Shown: one piece after another, positions 1 to 8,408 of the stretch
How positions within the stretch are numbered: the stretch's first letter is position 1
How the letters are laid out: each line of letters opens with the position of its first letter
DNA from: Paenibacillus brasilensis
GTDB taxonomy: Bacteria > Bacillota > Bacilli > Paenibacillales > Paenibacillaceae
Reading direction: 5' to 3'
Length of the DNA: 64,000 nucleotides
Assembly (NCBI RefSeq): GCF_009363115.1
Contig: NZ_CP045298.1
Coordinates: 4,895,501-4,959,500 of the forward strand
The notes under the pieces: model-generated
What the model saw: the letters and a program-made list of their open reading frames with translations, nothing else
What the model was told of the DNA's origin: nothing
Database searches by the model: none
Position numbers and translations under genes: made by a program

Positions 1-22
1 CTTTTAACGATTAAAAGTGTGA

Positions 23-919
23 TTACTCAAAACGCTCATTTTTAATCGTAGTTATTAATTGTTCCATAAAAATACGGCTGGCCGCGCTTAAATATTTGTT
101 TCTTCGGTAAACGACACCGATTTGTGTGGTTAATGCTGGGTTCTGAATCGGAATTGTTTGAATATGCTGGTTGTCAATGTAATCGAGATATGCCTTCGGT
201 AGAATAGTGACGCCAATACCTTTGCTGACCATATTGACGATCGACTCCATGGTTGTCATTTCCAGTACCGGTTGGGGCGTAAAATCATACGAGCTACACT
301 TTTCATTAATCAGTTGTCTCATGAAATACGTACCCGGCAATAGGACGGAAGGAACTCGCTGGAGGATGTCAAGCGTTACAAAAGGTTGCTGGGCAACGGG
401 ATGATCGACAGGGGCCGCAAGGGCAAGGTCTTCTTTGTAGAGAGGGATCGATTCCAAGCCATCATGCTTCATCGGTAACATTACGATACCTAAATCAAGC
501 TCATTTTGAAGCAGCGCGTTGTATATATCTCCGGTTCGTAGGCCAAAGATAGACAGCTCGATATTAGGATATTTACGGTGAAACTCAATAACTGTCGGTG
601 GAAGCAAATAATTGACAACCGTCTGTAGAGCACCAATTTTCAACGTACCTCTTTCTAGTCCCTGTAGTTCGCTTATCGCGGTACGTGCCTGCAAAAGCTC
701 ATGAAGAATGTTATAGCCATGACGCTGCAACGTTTTTCCTGCTTCTGTTATAACGGTCTTCTTACCTATACGATCAAATAGGGGAGTTCCAATTTCGTGC
801 TCCAGTAAACGAATTTGTTGGCTTAGAGAGGGCTGGGCAATGCCGAGTTTCTCGGCCGCGCGGGTAAAATGCAGTTCCTTGCATACGGCCATAAAGTACT
901 CCAACTGTTTCAATTCCAA
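23..919 (-). CDS. LysR-family transcriptional regulator
   Basis: A 298-residue protein with the full LysR layout. The N-terminal winged helix-turn-helix occupies roughly residues 1-60 (LEYFMAVCKELHFTRAAEKL, then AQPSLSQQIRLLE). The LysR substrate-binding fold covers about 90-290. Length is typical for the family. It has its own 3' end at the window edge, so any target gene on the far side is outside the window. The next gene on the right starts 620 bases away and points the other way, and no LysR T-N11-A box was convincingly located. Family certain, effector unknown. Confidence 0.9.
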   Translation of the reverse strand: MELKQLEYFMAVCKELHFTRAAEKLGIAQPSLSQQIRLLEHEIGTPLFDRIGKKTVITEAGKTLQRHGYNILHELLQARTAISELQGLERGTLKIGALQTVVNYLLPPTVIEFHRKYPNIELSIFGLRTGDIYNALLQNELDLGIVMLPMKHDGLESIPLYKEDLALAAPVDHPVAQQPFVTLDILQRVPSVLLPGTYFMRQLINEKCSSYDFTPQPVLEMTTMESIVNMVSKGIGVTILPKAYLDYIDNQHIQTIPIQNPALTTQIGVVYRRNKYLSAASRIFMEQLITTIKNERFE

Positions 920-1542
920 GGGTCTTCCTCCTTCACGTTCTATAACAATAGGCTATTTGAATCATTGTAAGATAAATCATTTAAAATATCTAATGGAATT
1001 GGATTACACAAATTCAATAGTGGTAGCAATTCCATAGGTAAAACCAATCATTATCAGTAAAAATATGAAATTGAACTGACTTAGGGGGGGGGAGATAAGA
1101 GAGGGAAAGACTAACTTTCCCTCGGAAGAAATGAGGAATAAAAGGGTTGATGACCATTGGAAAATTGTCGGCCAATCAAGACGAAGTAAGAAGCTGTTTT
1201 CGTTTGCTGAAATCGATTTATTAATTGTGCTAGGTGGCCGTTTGCTTGGGAGCACAGCTCATCGGGGAGGCTCTGGGAGCGAAGCATGAGCATAGTCCAG
1301 AAAAGGAAATAGGCTGCCATCTGGAGTTTAATCACGAATTGGTAGAGCTTCTAATCGGGAATTCGGAAGCTGAACTATCTGAACATAGCAACCACAGATT
1401 CATTTCCCAAAATAAAATGTCTCTTTTGTTCCTTATTATTATATTAACTTACACTTATATTATATTTAAAGGCGAAACTTAAGCAATTATAATGACATTA
1501 TATTTATAGTAAGCTCTAGTTAATCCAAATGGAGGAGTGCAT
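920..1542. other. Long intergenic stretch without a convincing gene
   Basis: Overlapping open frames exist on both strands here (up to 83 codons), but none has a good ribosome binding site or a recognisable family. Visible structure: a run of nine G at about 1084-1092 and a perfect hairpin GAGGGAAAG-ACTAA-CTTTCCCTC at 1101-1123 without a T tail. The stretch may hold a decayed gene or mobile-element debris, but I cannot name it. Confidence 0.5.
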
Positions 1543-2139
1543 ATGAGTGATAATTTGTTTCAACCAAAAGTAAGAGAAAAATTGAGATGGATGAACGAAC
1601 CTGAGCACTGGGAGTACACCAAAGAGGATGGATTGATCATTGATGCATCGGCTAAAGTTGATTTTTTCAAGGATCCTGGTGGAAAACATGTAGCTCATTC
1701 GGCTCCTTTTCTACATCTCCAAGTTGATTCATCTTTTCAGCTTACAACACAGCTTCAGGTAGACATGCGCCATCTTTATGATTCAGGGTGCTTGATGTTG
1801 ATGGCTGACGAGAACAATTGGGCTAAATTATGTTATGAGTTTAACGGTGAATATGCTACGATTGTATCTGTTGTCACCAAGAATGGCTCCTCTGATGATT
1901 GTAATTCTGAGCGTGTTGTGGTCGATAACCCACATTTGAGGATCACGAAGATTGGAAGGACTATTTCTTTTTATTATTCACCTGATGGTGAGGATTGGAA
2001 GTTAATCCGTTACTTTGGAATGGAACATTCTGCTCAGTTTATTGCTGGTGTTGTAGCCCAGTCACCGATGGGATCAGGTTGCAGTGTCAATTTCAAATAT
2101 TTAAACTTAACACTTCCCGATGAGGATAGCAGGTTTTAA
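1543..2139 (+). CDS. DUF1349 family protein (beta-sandwich, YnaJ-like)
   Basis: A 198-residue cytosolic protein of the DUF1349 family, a concanavalin-like beta-sandwich. Family features visible are the N-terminal tryptophan-rich start (LRWMNEPEHWEY), the DSGCLMLMADENNWAKLCYE strand pair and the late SPDGEDWKLIRYF strand. An in-frame GTG lies two codons upstream at 1537, but GGAGGA at 1531-1536 is correctly spaced for the ATG at 1543, so that start was chosen. A second, diverged paralogue lies at 3311-3913 on the other side of a HAD phosphatase gene. DUF1349 proteins have no agreed biochemical role; sugar binding is often suggested by fold only. Confidence 0.85.
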   Translation: MSDNLFQPKVREKLRWMNEPEHWEYTKEDGLIIDASAKVDFFKDPGGKHVAHSAPFLHLQVDSSFQLTTQLQVDMRHLYDSGCLMLMADENNWAKLCYEFNGEYATIVSVVTKNGSSDDCNSERVVVDNPHLRITKIGRTISFYYSPDGEDWKLIRYFGMEHSAQFIAGVVAQSPMGSGCSVNFKYLNLTLPDEDSRF

Positions 2140-2150
2140 GCATATAAGAG

Positions 2151-2173
2151 GTCGCCATATCGGCGGCTTTTTT
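2151..2173 (+). terminator. Rho-independent terminator after DUF1349 gene
   Basis: Stem GTCGCC (2151-2156) pairs with GGCGGC (2162-2167), including one G-U, and is followed by six T. It lies 11 bases after the stop codon. Confidence 0.75.
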
Positions 2174-2235
2174 GTTTTAACAATATAAGCTTCTTCTCCA
2201 AGCCTGAGGAAAGAGCTTCATTTCATCAAAAAAAC

Positions 2236-2271
2236 TTGACATGTAATGCGTTACACAAATTACAGTGTAAT
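2236..2271 (+). promoter_or_regulatory. Promoter with two dyads before HAD phosphatase gene
   Basis: A perfect -35 TTGACA (2236-2241) is followed, after a 19-base spacer, by TACAGT (2261-2266) as possible -10. The spacer holds the inverted repeat TGTAATGCGTTACA (2242-2255), and TTACAGTGTAA (2260-2270) overlaps the -10. A long 19-base spacer containing a dyad is the arrangement used by MerR-type activators, though GntR or TetR repressors also bind TGTAA..TTACA. No such regulator is adjacent. The elements are visible; the regulator class is inference. Confidence 0.5.
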
Positions 2272-2337
2272 TGTAGAACATAACAACAACCATCTCATTA
2301 ATACATCATTCGTTGAAACAAGGGAGACAGCACACTA

Positions 2338-3204
2338 ATGGATAGAGCTACTCAGAAAATTGTGTTTATTGATATAGACGGAACACTTGTTGGTGATGAC
2401 GGCATGGTGCCTGATTCGGCACAAAAAGCCTGCAAAATAGCACGCGAGAATGGTCATCTGCTATATCTGTGCACAGGTCGTTCGAAAGCTGAAATTTATG
2501 ACGCCATTTGGGATATTGGATTTGATGGTCTCATTGGTGCAGGAGGGGGATATGTAGAATTCGGTGATGAGATTCTTTATCATAAAAAAGTCACACCTGA
2601 GGGTGTTCGATATATGGTGGATTTCTTTAATACACATGGGATTGATTTTTATCTGGAGTCCAATTCGGCACTTTATGCCAGCCAGAATTTAAAACCTCAT
2701 CTGGAGAGAAGAATCTATGGAGATGTTGAGAACGACCCTGTGGCCAGAGAAAAAATGGAGCGTTCCCCTCACCCATTTATCGCGGGTTTGACATATGGAG
2801 AGGCTGATCTATATAAAGACGATGTCAATAAGGTTTGCTTTCTGGAAAGTGATGTCCCCTTTGAACGCATTAAGGCTGAATTCCAGGGAAAATTTGAGGT
2901 CATCCAGTGCACCGTTCCGATTTTTGGTAAGGACAGCGGGGAAATGATGATTCCTGGCATTCACAAGGCCATTGCCATTGCTGATTTGCTAAACTATTTG
3001 GGTCTACCTCGGGAACAGACGATTGCCATTGGAGACGGAATGAACGATGCCGAGATGCTCGAATATTGCGCTGTAGGCATTGCTATGGGCAATGCAAAAC
3101 CAGGTTTGATGGAAATTGCAGATGATATTACAGACCACGTTGAGGCAGACGGACTTTATAAAAGCTTTTTAAAATATGGTTTAATATCTGTCTATCTCAA
3201 GTGA
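2338..3204 (+). CDS. HAD-superfamily phosphatase, Cof-like (class IIB)
   Basis: A 288-residue soluble HAD hydrolase. Motif I DIDGT lies near residues 12-16, motif II is TGRS, motif III the lysine in NKVCF, and motif IV GDGMNDAEM near the C terminus. The large cap between motifs II and III and the overall length fit Cof/YwtE/YidA-type sugar-phosphate or flavin-phosphate phosphatases. ATG is preceded by AGGGAGA. It stands alone downstream of a regulated-looking promoter. The substrate cannot be read from sequence. Confidence 0.88.
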   Translation: MDRATQKIVFIDIDGTLVGDDGMVPDSAQKACKIARENGHLLYLCTGRSKAEIYDAIWDIGFDGLIGAGGGYVEFGDEILYHKKVTPEGVRYMVDFFNTHGIDFYLESNSALYASQNLKPHLERRIYGDVENDPVAREKMERSPHPFIAGLTYGEADLYKDDVNKVCFLESDVPFERIKAEFQGKFEVIQCTVPIFGKDSGEMMIPGIHKAIAIADLLNYLGLPREQTIAIGDGMNDAEMLEYCAVGIAMGNAKPGLMEIADDITDHVEADGLYKSFLKYGLISVYLK

Positions 3205-3310
3205 TGATTGTGCAAAATTGGGGCGTGGGTAGTCGCCTTTACTCCGTAATTGCTAGTCATTTGTGATACAATCAAGATGTGGAAGGGAATGGTAAAGGAG
3301 GATCTAGCAC

Positions 3311-3913
3311 GTGTTCAAAAACATGATAAATTGGGAGACAGGCAAGTGGATTAACCAGCCTTTGTCAGTGCGGCAAGAGGGCAACCATCTAAAGGTTGTA
3401 CCGGAAAAGGGAAGAGATTTTTGGAAAAAGACATTATACGGTTTTGAATTTGAAGATGGTGCTGCTCTGTTAGCTGATTGGCAAACGGACAACGCAGTGG
3501 AGGTGTCGTTTCTGCTGACATCCTTTACAGAGCTTTATGATCAAGCGGGTATTTTATTATATCAGGGACCAGAGCAGTGGATTAAAGCAGGAATTGAAAT
3601 CAACGATGGAGTTCCTCAGCTGTCTGCAGTGGTAACGGACGGTTATTCCGACTGGTCTTTGACTGCTGTACCGGAATGGAAGGGGGAAGAGGTGACCATC
3701 CGCGCTTCTATTATGAAGGATGCTGTGATTATTCGGGCACGCACGGAGAACCACGGATGGAGAACCATTCGAGTAGCCCGTTTCCCGTATAATTCCGGTA
3801 ATCAAGCAGGGCCCTTTACTTGTTCACCGACTCGAGACGGCCTGGAAGTTACCTTTACCCGCTGGGTTTTCACTGAAGCAGACCAGGATTTGCATGTAAA
3901 TCCTCTAATGTAA
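3311..3913 (+). CDS. DUF1349 family protein, second copy
   Basis: A 200-residue paralogue of the protein at 1543-2139. Shared layout: tryptophan-rich N terminus (MINWETGKWINQPLSV), central YDQAGILLYQGPEQWIKAGI strand pair, and the NHGWRTIRVARFPY strand near the end. It starts with GTG at 3311, placed by a strong AAAGGAGG at about 3294-3301. It carries its own terminator at 3979. Divergence from the first copy is large, so this is an old duplication. Function unknown. Confidence 0.85.
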   Translation: MFKNMINWETGKWINQPLSVRQEGNHLKVVPEKGRDFWKKTLYGFEFEDGAALLADWQTDNAVEVSFLLTSFTELYDQAGILLYQGPEQWIKAGIEINDGVPQLSAVVTDGYSDWSLTAVPEWKGEEVTIRASIMKDAVIIRARTENHGWRTIRVARFPYNSGNQAGPFTCSPTRDGLEVTFTRWVFTEADQDLHVNPLM

Positions 3914-3978
3914 GTAGTGGAGTTGGTTACTTTGGCTGTTAATGAAAGGATTAATTAAACGCATATGTTGTTCCGTGA

Positions 3979-4007
3979 AGCTTGAGGGCAAGTCCTCAAG
4001 CTTTTTT
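3979..4007 (+). terminator. Rho-independent terminator
   Basis: Perfect nine-pair stem AGCTTGAGG (3979-3987) with CCTCAAGCT (3994-4002), followed by a T run to 4007. It ends the DUF1349 transcript and isolates the CDF gene. Confidence 0.9.
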
Positions 4008-4041
4008 CGTAGGGACTACAGCTAGCATTTTGATATTATTC

Positions 4042-4093
4042 TTGCAGATTACACTCGGACTATTTATAATATATGAATAAGTGCTCATATATT
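4042..4093 (+). promoter_or_regulatory. SigA promoter with CzrA/ArsR-type operator
   Basis: TTGCAG (4042-4047), a 17-base spacer and TATAAT (4065-4070) form a near-consensus SigA promoter. Directly over the -10 and start region is the inverted repeat AATATATGA - N8 - TCATATATT (4068-4093). Metal-sensing ArsR/SmtB repressors such as CzrA bind ATATGAA..TTCATAT dyads in front of zinc exporters, so a metal-derepressed CDF gene is the natural reading. No arsR-like gene is in the window, so the repressor would act in trans. Confidence 0.7.
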
Positions 4094-4141
4094 AATTTGA
4101 AATGTGTATCACCAAAATTTACAAAGAAGAGAGGCATGTAG

Positions 4142-5155
4142 ATGAATAAGAAGAGTCACCCGCATAACCATAATACGGCATGCGAACATGATTCCAACCA
4201 GCATCATCAACACGATCATTCTAAAGGCAGTAAGCATTCAGATGCTCACGGACATGGGCACTCCCATAGCCACGGGCATTCTCATGGACATGGAGCGAAC
4301 AAAAATGCTTTGAAGTTATCATTTTTTCTAATTGCTGGTTATATGATCATTGAATTTATTGGTGGATTACTGACTAATAGCCTGGCGCTGTTATCTGATG
4401 CGGGGCATATGCTCAGTGATGCGGGTGCATTGGGGTTAAGTTATCTGGCGATGACCTGGGGACAACGGCAAGCAAGTAAGTCAAAGACGTTTGGCTACAA
4501 GCGCTTTGAAGTACTGGCCGCTTTTATCAATGGCTTAGCGCTTGCCCTGATATCGATTTATATTTTCTGGGAAGCTTTCGAACGGCTCTCTGACCCACCT
4601 GGAATCATGACTTCAGGAATGCTGACCATCGCAGTGCTTGGCCTGCTCGTCAATATAGCTGCTGCTTTGATTCTAATGAGAGGAGATACATCTGAAAATC
4701 TCAATATTCGCAGTGCTTTTCTACATGTAATAGGGGATCTGTTAGGCTCTGTAGGTGCGATTGTAGCCGCACTGTTGATTATGTTCTTTGGCTGGAATTT
4801 GGCTGATCCGATTGCCAGTATATTGGTCGCGATTCTGGTAATTATCAGTGCTTATCGGGTGACCCGGGACTCCATTCATATTTTGATGGAAGGTACGCCG
4901 CTGAATATGAACACAGATCAAATTAAGCAATCCCTGCTTGATCTTGAGCATGTTATTGAAGTGCACGATCTTCATGTATGGGCGTTATCCTCGGATGTTC
5001 CGTTGCTGAGTTGCCATATTATCATTCAAGATCCAATCTACAGCAGTGTTGTGATGGAACAGGCACAGAGGTTGTTGAATGAACAATACGAGATCAAGCA
5101 TATTACAATACAGATTGATAGACCGGGATTCCAGTGTCATATTGAACATCATTAA
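4142..5155 (+). CDS. czcD: Cation diffusion facilitator (zinc/cobalt/cadmium exporter, CzcD-like)
   Basis: A 337-residue membrane protein. The first 55 residues are extremely histidine-rich (repeated HGHSHSHGHSHG), a metal-loading tail common in zinc CDFs. Six membrane segments follow. The HxxxD metal-site motif in the second helix appears as LLSDAGHMLSDAG near residue 85, and the partner site in the fifth helix as HVIGDLLGSVGA. The cytosolic C-terminal domain ends with the His-rich CHIEHH. It exchanges protons for divalent cations. It is monocistronic behind a CzrA-like operator, consistent with zinc-induced export. Confidence 0.93.
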   Translation: MNKKSHPHNHNTACEHDSNQHHQHDHSKGSKHSDAHGHGHSHSHGHSHGHGANKNALKLSFFLIAGYMIIEFIGGLLTNSLALLSDAGHMLSDAGALGLSYLAMTWGQRQASKSKTFGYKRFEVLAAFINGLALALISIYIFWEAFERLSDPPGIMTSGMLTIAVLGLLVNIAAALILMRGDTSENLNIRSAFLHVIGDLLGSVGAIVAALLIMFFGWNLADPIASILVAILVIISAYRVTRDSIHILMEGTPLNMNTDQIKQSLLDLEHVIEVHDLHVWALSSDVPLLSCHIIIQDPIYSSVVMEQAQRLLNEQYEIKHITIQIDRPGFQCHIEHH

Positions 5156-5271
5156 CAAAAAAGTCAAACAGCTTCTTCGAAAGGCTTCTTGACAGCACGG
5201 TAGTATAATAGTTATCATGGATACATTAGATCTGTAATACATTTCCGTAAATAAGTCCTTAGCTTTAGAAT

Positions 5272-5324
5272 GCTTGAGCTTACGAATCAAGCTGCATGGT
5301 CCTTGTGCTTGCAAAGGACCATGC
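5272..5324. repeat. Pair of hairpins upstream of methyltransferase gene
   Basis: Hairpin 1: GCTTGA (5272-5277) with TCAAGC (5287-5292). Hairpin 2: eleven perfect pairs, GCATGGTCCTT (5294-5304) with AAGGACCATGC (5314-5324). No T tail follows, so this is not a classical terminator. The rest of the 5156-5398 gap shows nothing else that I can support. Possible roles are an RNA leader structure or a small palindromic insertion. Confidence 0.5.
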
Positions 5325-5398
5325 CAAGCTTTGGTTATTTGTAGATAACATGTATCTGCAAAGTCTTTATAATATTTGTGTAAAAGGAGACTGAAACT

Positions 5399-6190
5399 AT
5401 GTGCAGCAAACCCTCTACCAATCACTGGAATACGGGAACGAATGATGATAGGCTGCATTTAGTAGCCGGCCTGGGAGCCGGGCTCTTGTCCTTACTGCAG
5501 CCCCGAGCCGGAGAACGAATCCTGGATGTAGGCTGCGGGAATGGGGACTTGACCGCCGAGATTGCAGCCGCCGGAGCAATACCCACAGGTCTCGACCTGT
5601 CGGAGGAGATGGTGATGCGGGCTAAACAGAAGTACCCTTTTCTGAATGTCCAGGTGGAAGACGCTTGTCATTACCGGACAAATGTCCCCTTTGACGCTGT
5701 GTTCTCGAATGCAGTTTTGCACTGGATCAAGGATGCTGAAGCTGTCGCCCGCTCCATCTGGCTGGCCCTCCGGGAGGGTGGGCGATTCGTGGCCGAATTC
5801 GCGGGCAACGGCAATGTCGCCATGCTGACTACTGCCATGCAGCAGGCGCTGGAGGCGCATGGTTATACATGGGCGGGACGGAATCCGTGGTATTTTCCCA
5901 CCATTGGGGAATACGCCAGCCTGCTGGAGCAGACCGGCTTCCGTGTCACGTTGGCACAACACTTCGACAGACCCACTCCGCTCAAGGCAGATACTGGGCT
6001 GCGGGACTGGCTGGACAAGTTTGCTGATTATTTCTTCTCGGACGTCACCTCCGCCGACAAAGCATCCATCTATCGCGCCATTGAGGCAAAGGTTAAGCCA
6101 CAACTTGACCAGGGAGGTCAATGGATGGCCGACACCCGTCGATTGCGCATCGTAGCCATCAAACCAACAGAGGTCACCGCTTTTACTTAA
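5399..6190 (+). CDS. Class I SAM-dependent methyltransferase (trans-aconitate methyltransferase-like)
   Basis: A 263-residue soluble enzyme. SAM-binding motif I reads ILDVGCGNGDLT (about residues 41-52), the acidic ribose contact is in GLDLSEEMV, and motif IV is DAVFSNAVLHWI. The order and the LHWI signature resemble trans-aconitate 2-methyltransferase and related small-acid methyltransferases. The ATG follows AAAAGGAGA. GC content rises clearly compared with the preceding genes, which hints at a different origin. The acceptor substrate is unknown. Confidence 0.85.
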   Translation: MCSKPSTNHWNTGTNDDRLHLVAGLGAGLLSLLQPRAGERILDVGCGNGDLTAEIAAAGAIPTGLDLSEEMVMRAKQKYPFLNVQVEDACHYRTNVPFDAVFSNAVLHWIKDAEAVARSIWLALREGGRFVAEFAGNGNVAMLTTAMQQALEAHGYTWAGRNPWYFPTIGEYASLLEQTGFRVTLAQHFDRPTPLKADTGLRDWLDKFADYFFSDVTSADKASIYRAIEAKVKPQLDQGGQWMADTRRLRIVAIKPTEVTAFT

Positions 6191-6349
6191 TGATTGCGGT
6201 CCCATTCGCTTGCTGTGAGCGGCCCTTAAGCCTGTGCGTACTCATTGCCCCTGCCGGTTGAAGAAAGATGTACGCAGCAGGTTTCGGGTTGCCATTCATG
6301 TTGGTAGCGACATCGATGAAGGGTATCCTCTCTATATGTATTAGCCAGT

Positions 6350-6961
6350 TCATGTAACTTGAAAAAAGGTACGATGCATTCCAAATTTGATATTATCCAT
6401 AATTATATTTGCCACATCTTTTGGAGTCATATTGGGTGAATATTCGTACCACCATTTAACCGTTGTCATTGCAGATGATGCAAACAAGCGAGTTAATAGC
6501 TCCTGTTTTTCTGAAAGTTCCTTCCTCGTAATTTCTGTTCCATTGCTATTTTCACGAAGACATTCCCCGGTTCTCCTTTCAAATATACGTGCCATATCTT
6601 CATATACATATAACTCCATATTTTTATTCCACAATATGAGGTACCAGTCTTTATGATCATACATAAATTGGAGTTGTTTTCTTAACGCCTCCAAAGATTC
6701 ATTCATTTTATTATTTTCCAAATTAAAAGATGCCAGATTGATATTGTTTGAAAGTTCTTCCAAGGTCGATTTTATCAGTGATTCTCTTAGTTGATATTTA
6801 TCCTCGTAATATTTGTAGAATGTAGAACGATTAATTCTCGCCGCAGTAGTAATATCTTTTACGGAAATAGATGAGAAGGTTTTTTGACTAATACATTTAG
6901 TAAAGCCATGTTTTATATTTTCGAGTGTTTTCACAACACGTAAGTCTGTTATCTCATTCAA
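6350..6961 (-). CDS. TetR-family regulator (DhaS-like C-terminal domain)
   Basis: A 203-residue protein. The N-terminal TetR helix-turn-helix spans about residues 8-58 (SISVKDITTAARINRSTFYKYYEDKYQL). The C-terminal part resembles the TetR_C_8 domain of dihydroxyacetone-kinase regulators such as DhaS. It is transcribed away from the oxidoreductase gene at 7207 with a 245-base shared control region, so it is the likely repressor or activator of that gene. AT-rich codon use matches that neighbour and differs from the GC-richer genes on either side. Confidence 0.85.
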   Translation of the reverse strand: MNEITDLRVVKTLENIKHGFTKCISQKTFSSISVKDITTAARINRSTFYKYYEDKYQLRESLIKSTLEELSNNINLASFNLENNKMNESLEALRKQLQFMYDHKDWYLILWNKNMELYVYEDMARIFERRTGECLRENSNGTEITRKELSEKQELLTRLFASSAMTTVKWWYEYSPNMTPKDVANIIMDNIKFGMHRTFFQVT

Positions 6962-7033
6962 TATTTGTCACACTCCAATTCATTCATTTAATTAGTATTC
7001 ATTTATTTGAAAACAACAAAAGCTATTGGAACT

Positions 7034-7047
7034 GTTGTTTAAGCAAC
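7034..7047. promoter_or_regulatory. Candidate TetR operator in divergent region
   Basis: GTTGTTTAAGCAAC is a 14-base near-perfect dyad with one mismatched pair, lying between the divergent tetR and fabK-like genes. Position and symmetry suit a TetR dimer, but assignment is inference. Confidence 0.35.
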
Positions 7048-7206
7048 ATTCAGGGTAAAGCTTACTGATATTCTGGGTCTTTTTTCTTTATTATAATCTT
7101 AATATAAAAAGTGTTTTGTTTAAAATGGTATCCACGTTGATCACAAGATACTGTCGACACTCTAACGCCAAAAAAGAAAAACATAGTATGAAAAGGAGAA
7201 TCTTTC

Positions 7207-8181
7207 ATGTCAAACAATCGTTTATGTAAAGTTTTAGGGATTGAAAAACCAATTATTCAAGGACCTATGGCTTGGGTTTCAACAGTACCATTAGTTGCAG
7301 CGGTTTCTGAAAGTGGAGGTCTTGGTGTATTAGGAGTAGGATTTGCTCCATTAGATTTTATAAGGGACCAGATTATTGCTACAAGAAATATGATGAATAA
7401 ACCCTTTGCAATCAATGTAATTATGACTTCTGAATTATTAGATCATGTAACAAAAGTTGCTTCAGAGGAAAAGCCACCAGTCATTTATGCAGATACGCTC
7501 GTGGGCCTTGATTTAGAGTTATCCCAAAAATACTTTTCTATATGGCATGAATTAGGAATAAAAGTAATCGTTAAAGCAAGTACAATTCAAGATGCCATTA
7601 CTGCGGAGAAGGCTGGTGCAGATGCAGTTATTGTAAAAGGCTGGGAAGGTGGCGGACATACTACTTATGAAGCAACAACGGTTCTTGTTCCACAAGCAGC
7701 GAACTGCTTATCTGTACCAGTGATCGCCTCTGGTGGTATTGCAGATGGAAGAGGAATGGCAGCAGCTATCGCTCTTGGTGCTGATGGCATTGAAATGGGA
7801 ACCATTTTTATGTGCGCAGAGGAAACAGTAGTACATGCAAATGTAAAAGATGCCATGTTAAAAGCTGGTGATATGGAGACTGTCATAACAGGGTATTCTA
7901 CTGATGAGCCATGCAGACAATTGAAGAACAAGCTTTCGGAGGAAATGACTGAAATTGAAAACAAATATAGCAAAAGAGAGGCCGCAGTAAAACTAAAAGA
8001 AGTTGCTGAAAGTTCTTTAAAAAAGGCAATGCTGGAGGGCGACGTTGAAGAGAAGGGCGCTGTTATGGTGGGGCAAATAGTACCACTAATAACTGAGATT
8101 AAGAGTGTAAAAGATATCATAAATGATGTATTAGAAGGCTACCATGAAACAATTTCTAAGATAACTAAGTTTGAAGTTTAA
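7207..8181 (+). CDS. Nitronate monooxygenase / FabK-like flavin oxidoreductase
   Basis: A 324-residue FMN-binding TIM-barrel protein of the 2-nitropropane dioxygenase family. Visible motifs: PIIQGPMAW at the start, ESGGLGVLG, the glycine-histidine motif EGGGHTTYE where the catalytic histidine sits, and the phosphate-binding SGGIADGRGMAAAIALGADG. Members either oxidise nitronates or act as FabK enoyl-ACP reductases; motif order alone does not decide. AAAAGGAGA precedes the ATG. With the divergent tetR it forms an AT-rich two-gene module that looks acquired. Confidence 0.85.
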   Translation: MSNNRLCKVLGIEKPIIQGPMAWVSTVPLVAAVSESGGLGVLGVGFAPLDFIRDQIIATRNMMNKPFAINVIMTSELLDHVTKVASEEKPPVIYADTLVGLDLELSQKYFSIWHELGIKVIVKASTIQDAITAEKAGADAVIVKGWEGGGHTTYEATTVLVPQAANCLSVPVIASGGIADGRGMAAAIALGADGIEMGTIFMCAEETVVHANVKDAMLKAGDMETVITGYSTDEPCRQLKNKLSEEMTEIENKYSKREAAVKLKEVAESSLKKAMLEGDVEEKGAVMVGQIVPLITEIKSVKDIINDVLEGYHETISKITKFEV

Positions 8182-8261
8182 TATTAAACATAAAGGGAAT
8201 AAAGATAAAAATTATGAAGATTCCGAGTATAGGAGAGGGCCATAAATCTTTGAAATAGGAG

Positions 8262-8408
8262 GAGAATGATGATAAAACTATCGAAGAGATTGTGAATCAT
8301 CTATATAACGTTGGTCGTATTTAGCGTGAAGTCGTGACCCAAGCCTTTTTCTAAGCTGAGGAATCAACTGAGGAACGTATTCGATTCAGTCAGACCAATT
8401 CGATGTAA
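8262..8408 (+). pseudogene. Short decayed reading frame with two stops
   Basis: After AGGAGG at about 8257-8262 a frame reads DDKTIEEIVNHLYNVGRI, TAG (8322), REVVTQAFF, TAA (8352), AEESTEERIRFSQTNSM, TAA (8406). The coding-like composition on both sides of the stops suggests a small gene that has died. Its 3' end overlaps the 3' end of the opposite HAD gene. Family not recognised. Confidence 0.3.

Noticed and set aside
1234..1482. 82-codon plus-strand frame before the DUF1349 gene
   Set aside because: No binding site, no family, and overlapping frames on both strands are equally open; kept only as an uncertain intergenic stretch.
5492..6205. 237-codon open frame antisense to the methyltransferase gene
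   Set aside because: It lies opposite a gene with clear SAM-binding motifs, has no recognisable domain, and is explained by high third-position GC of the sense gene.
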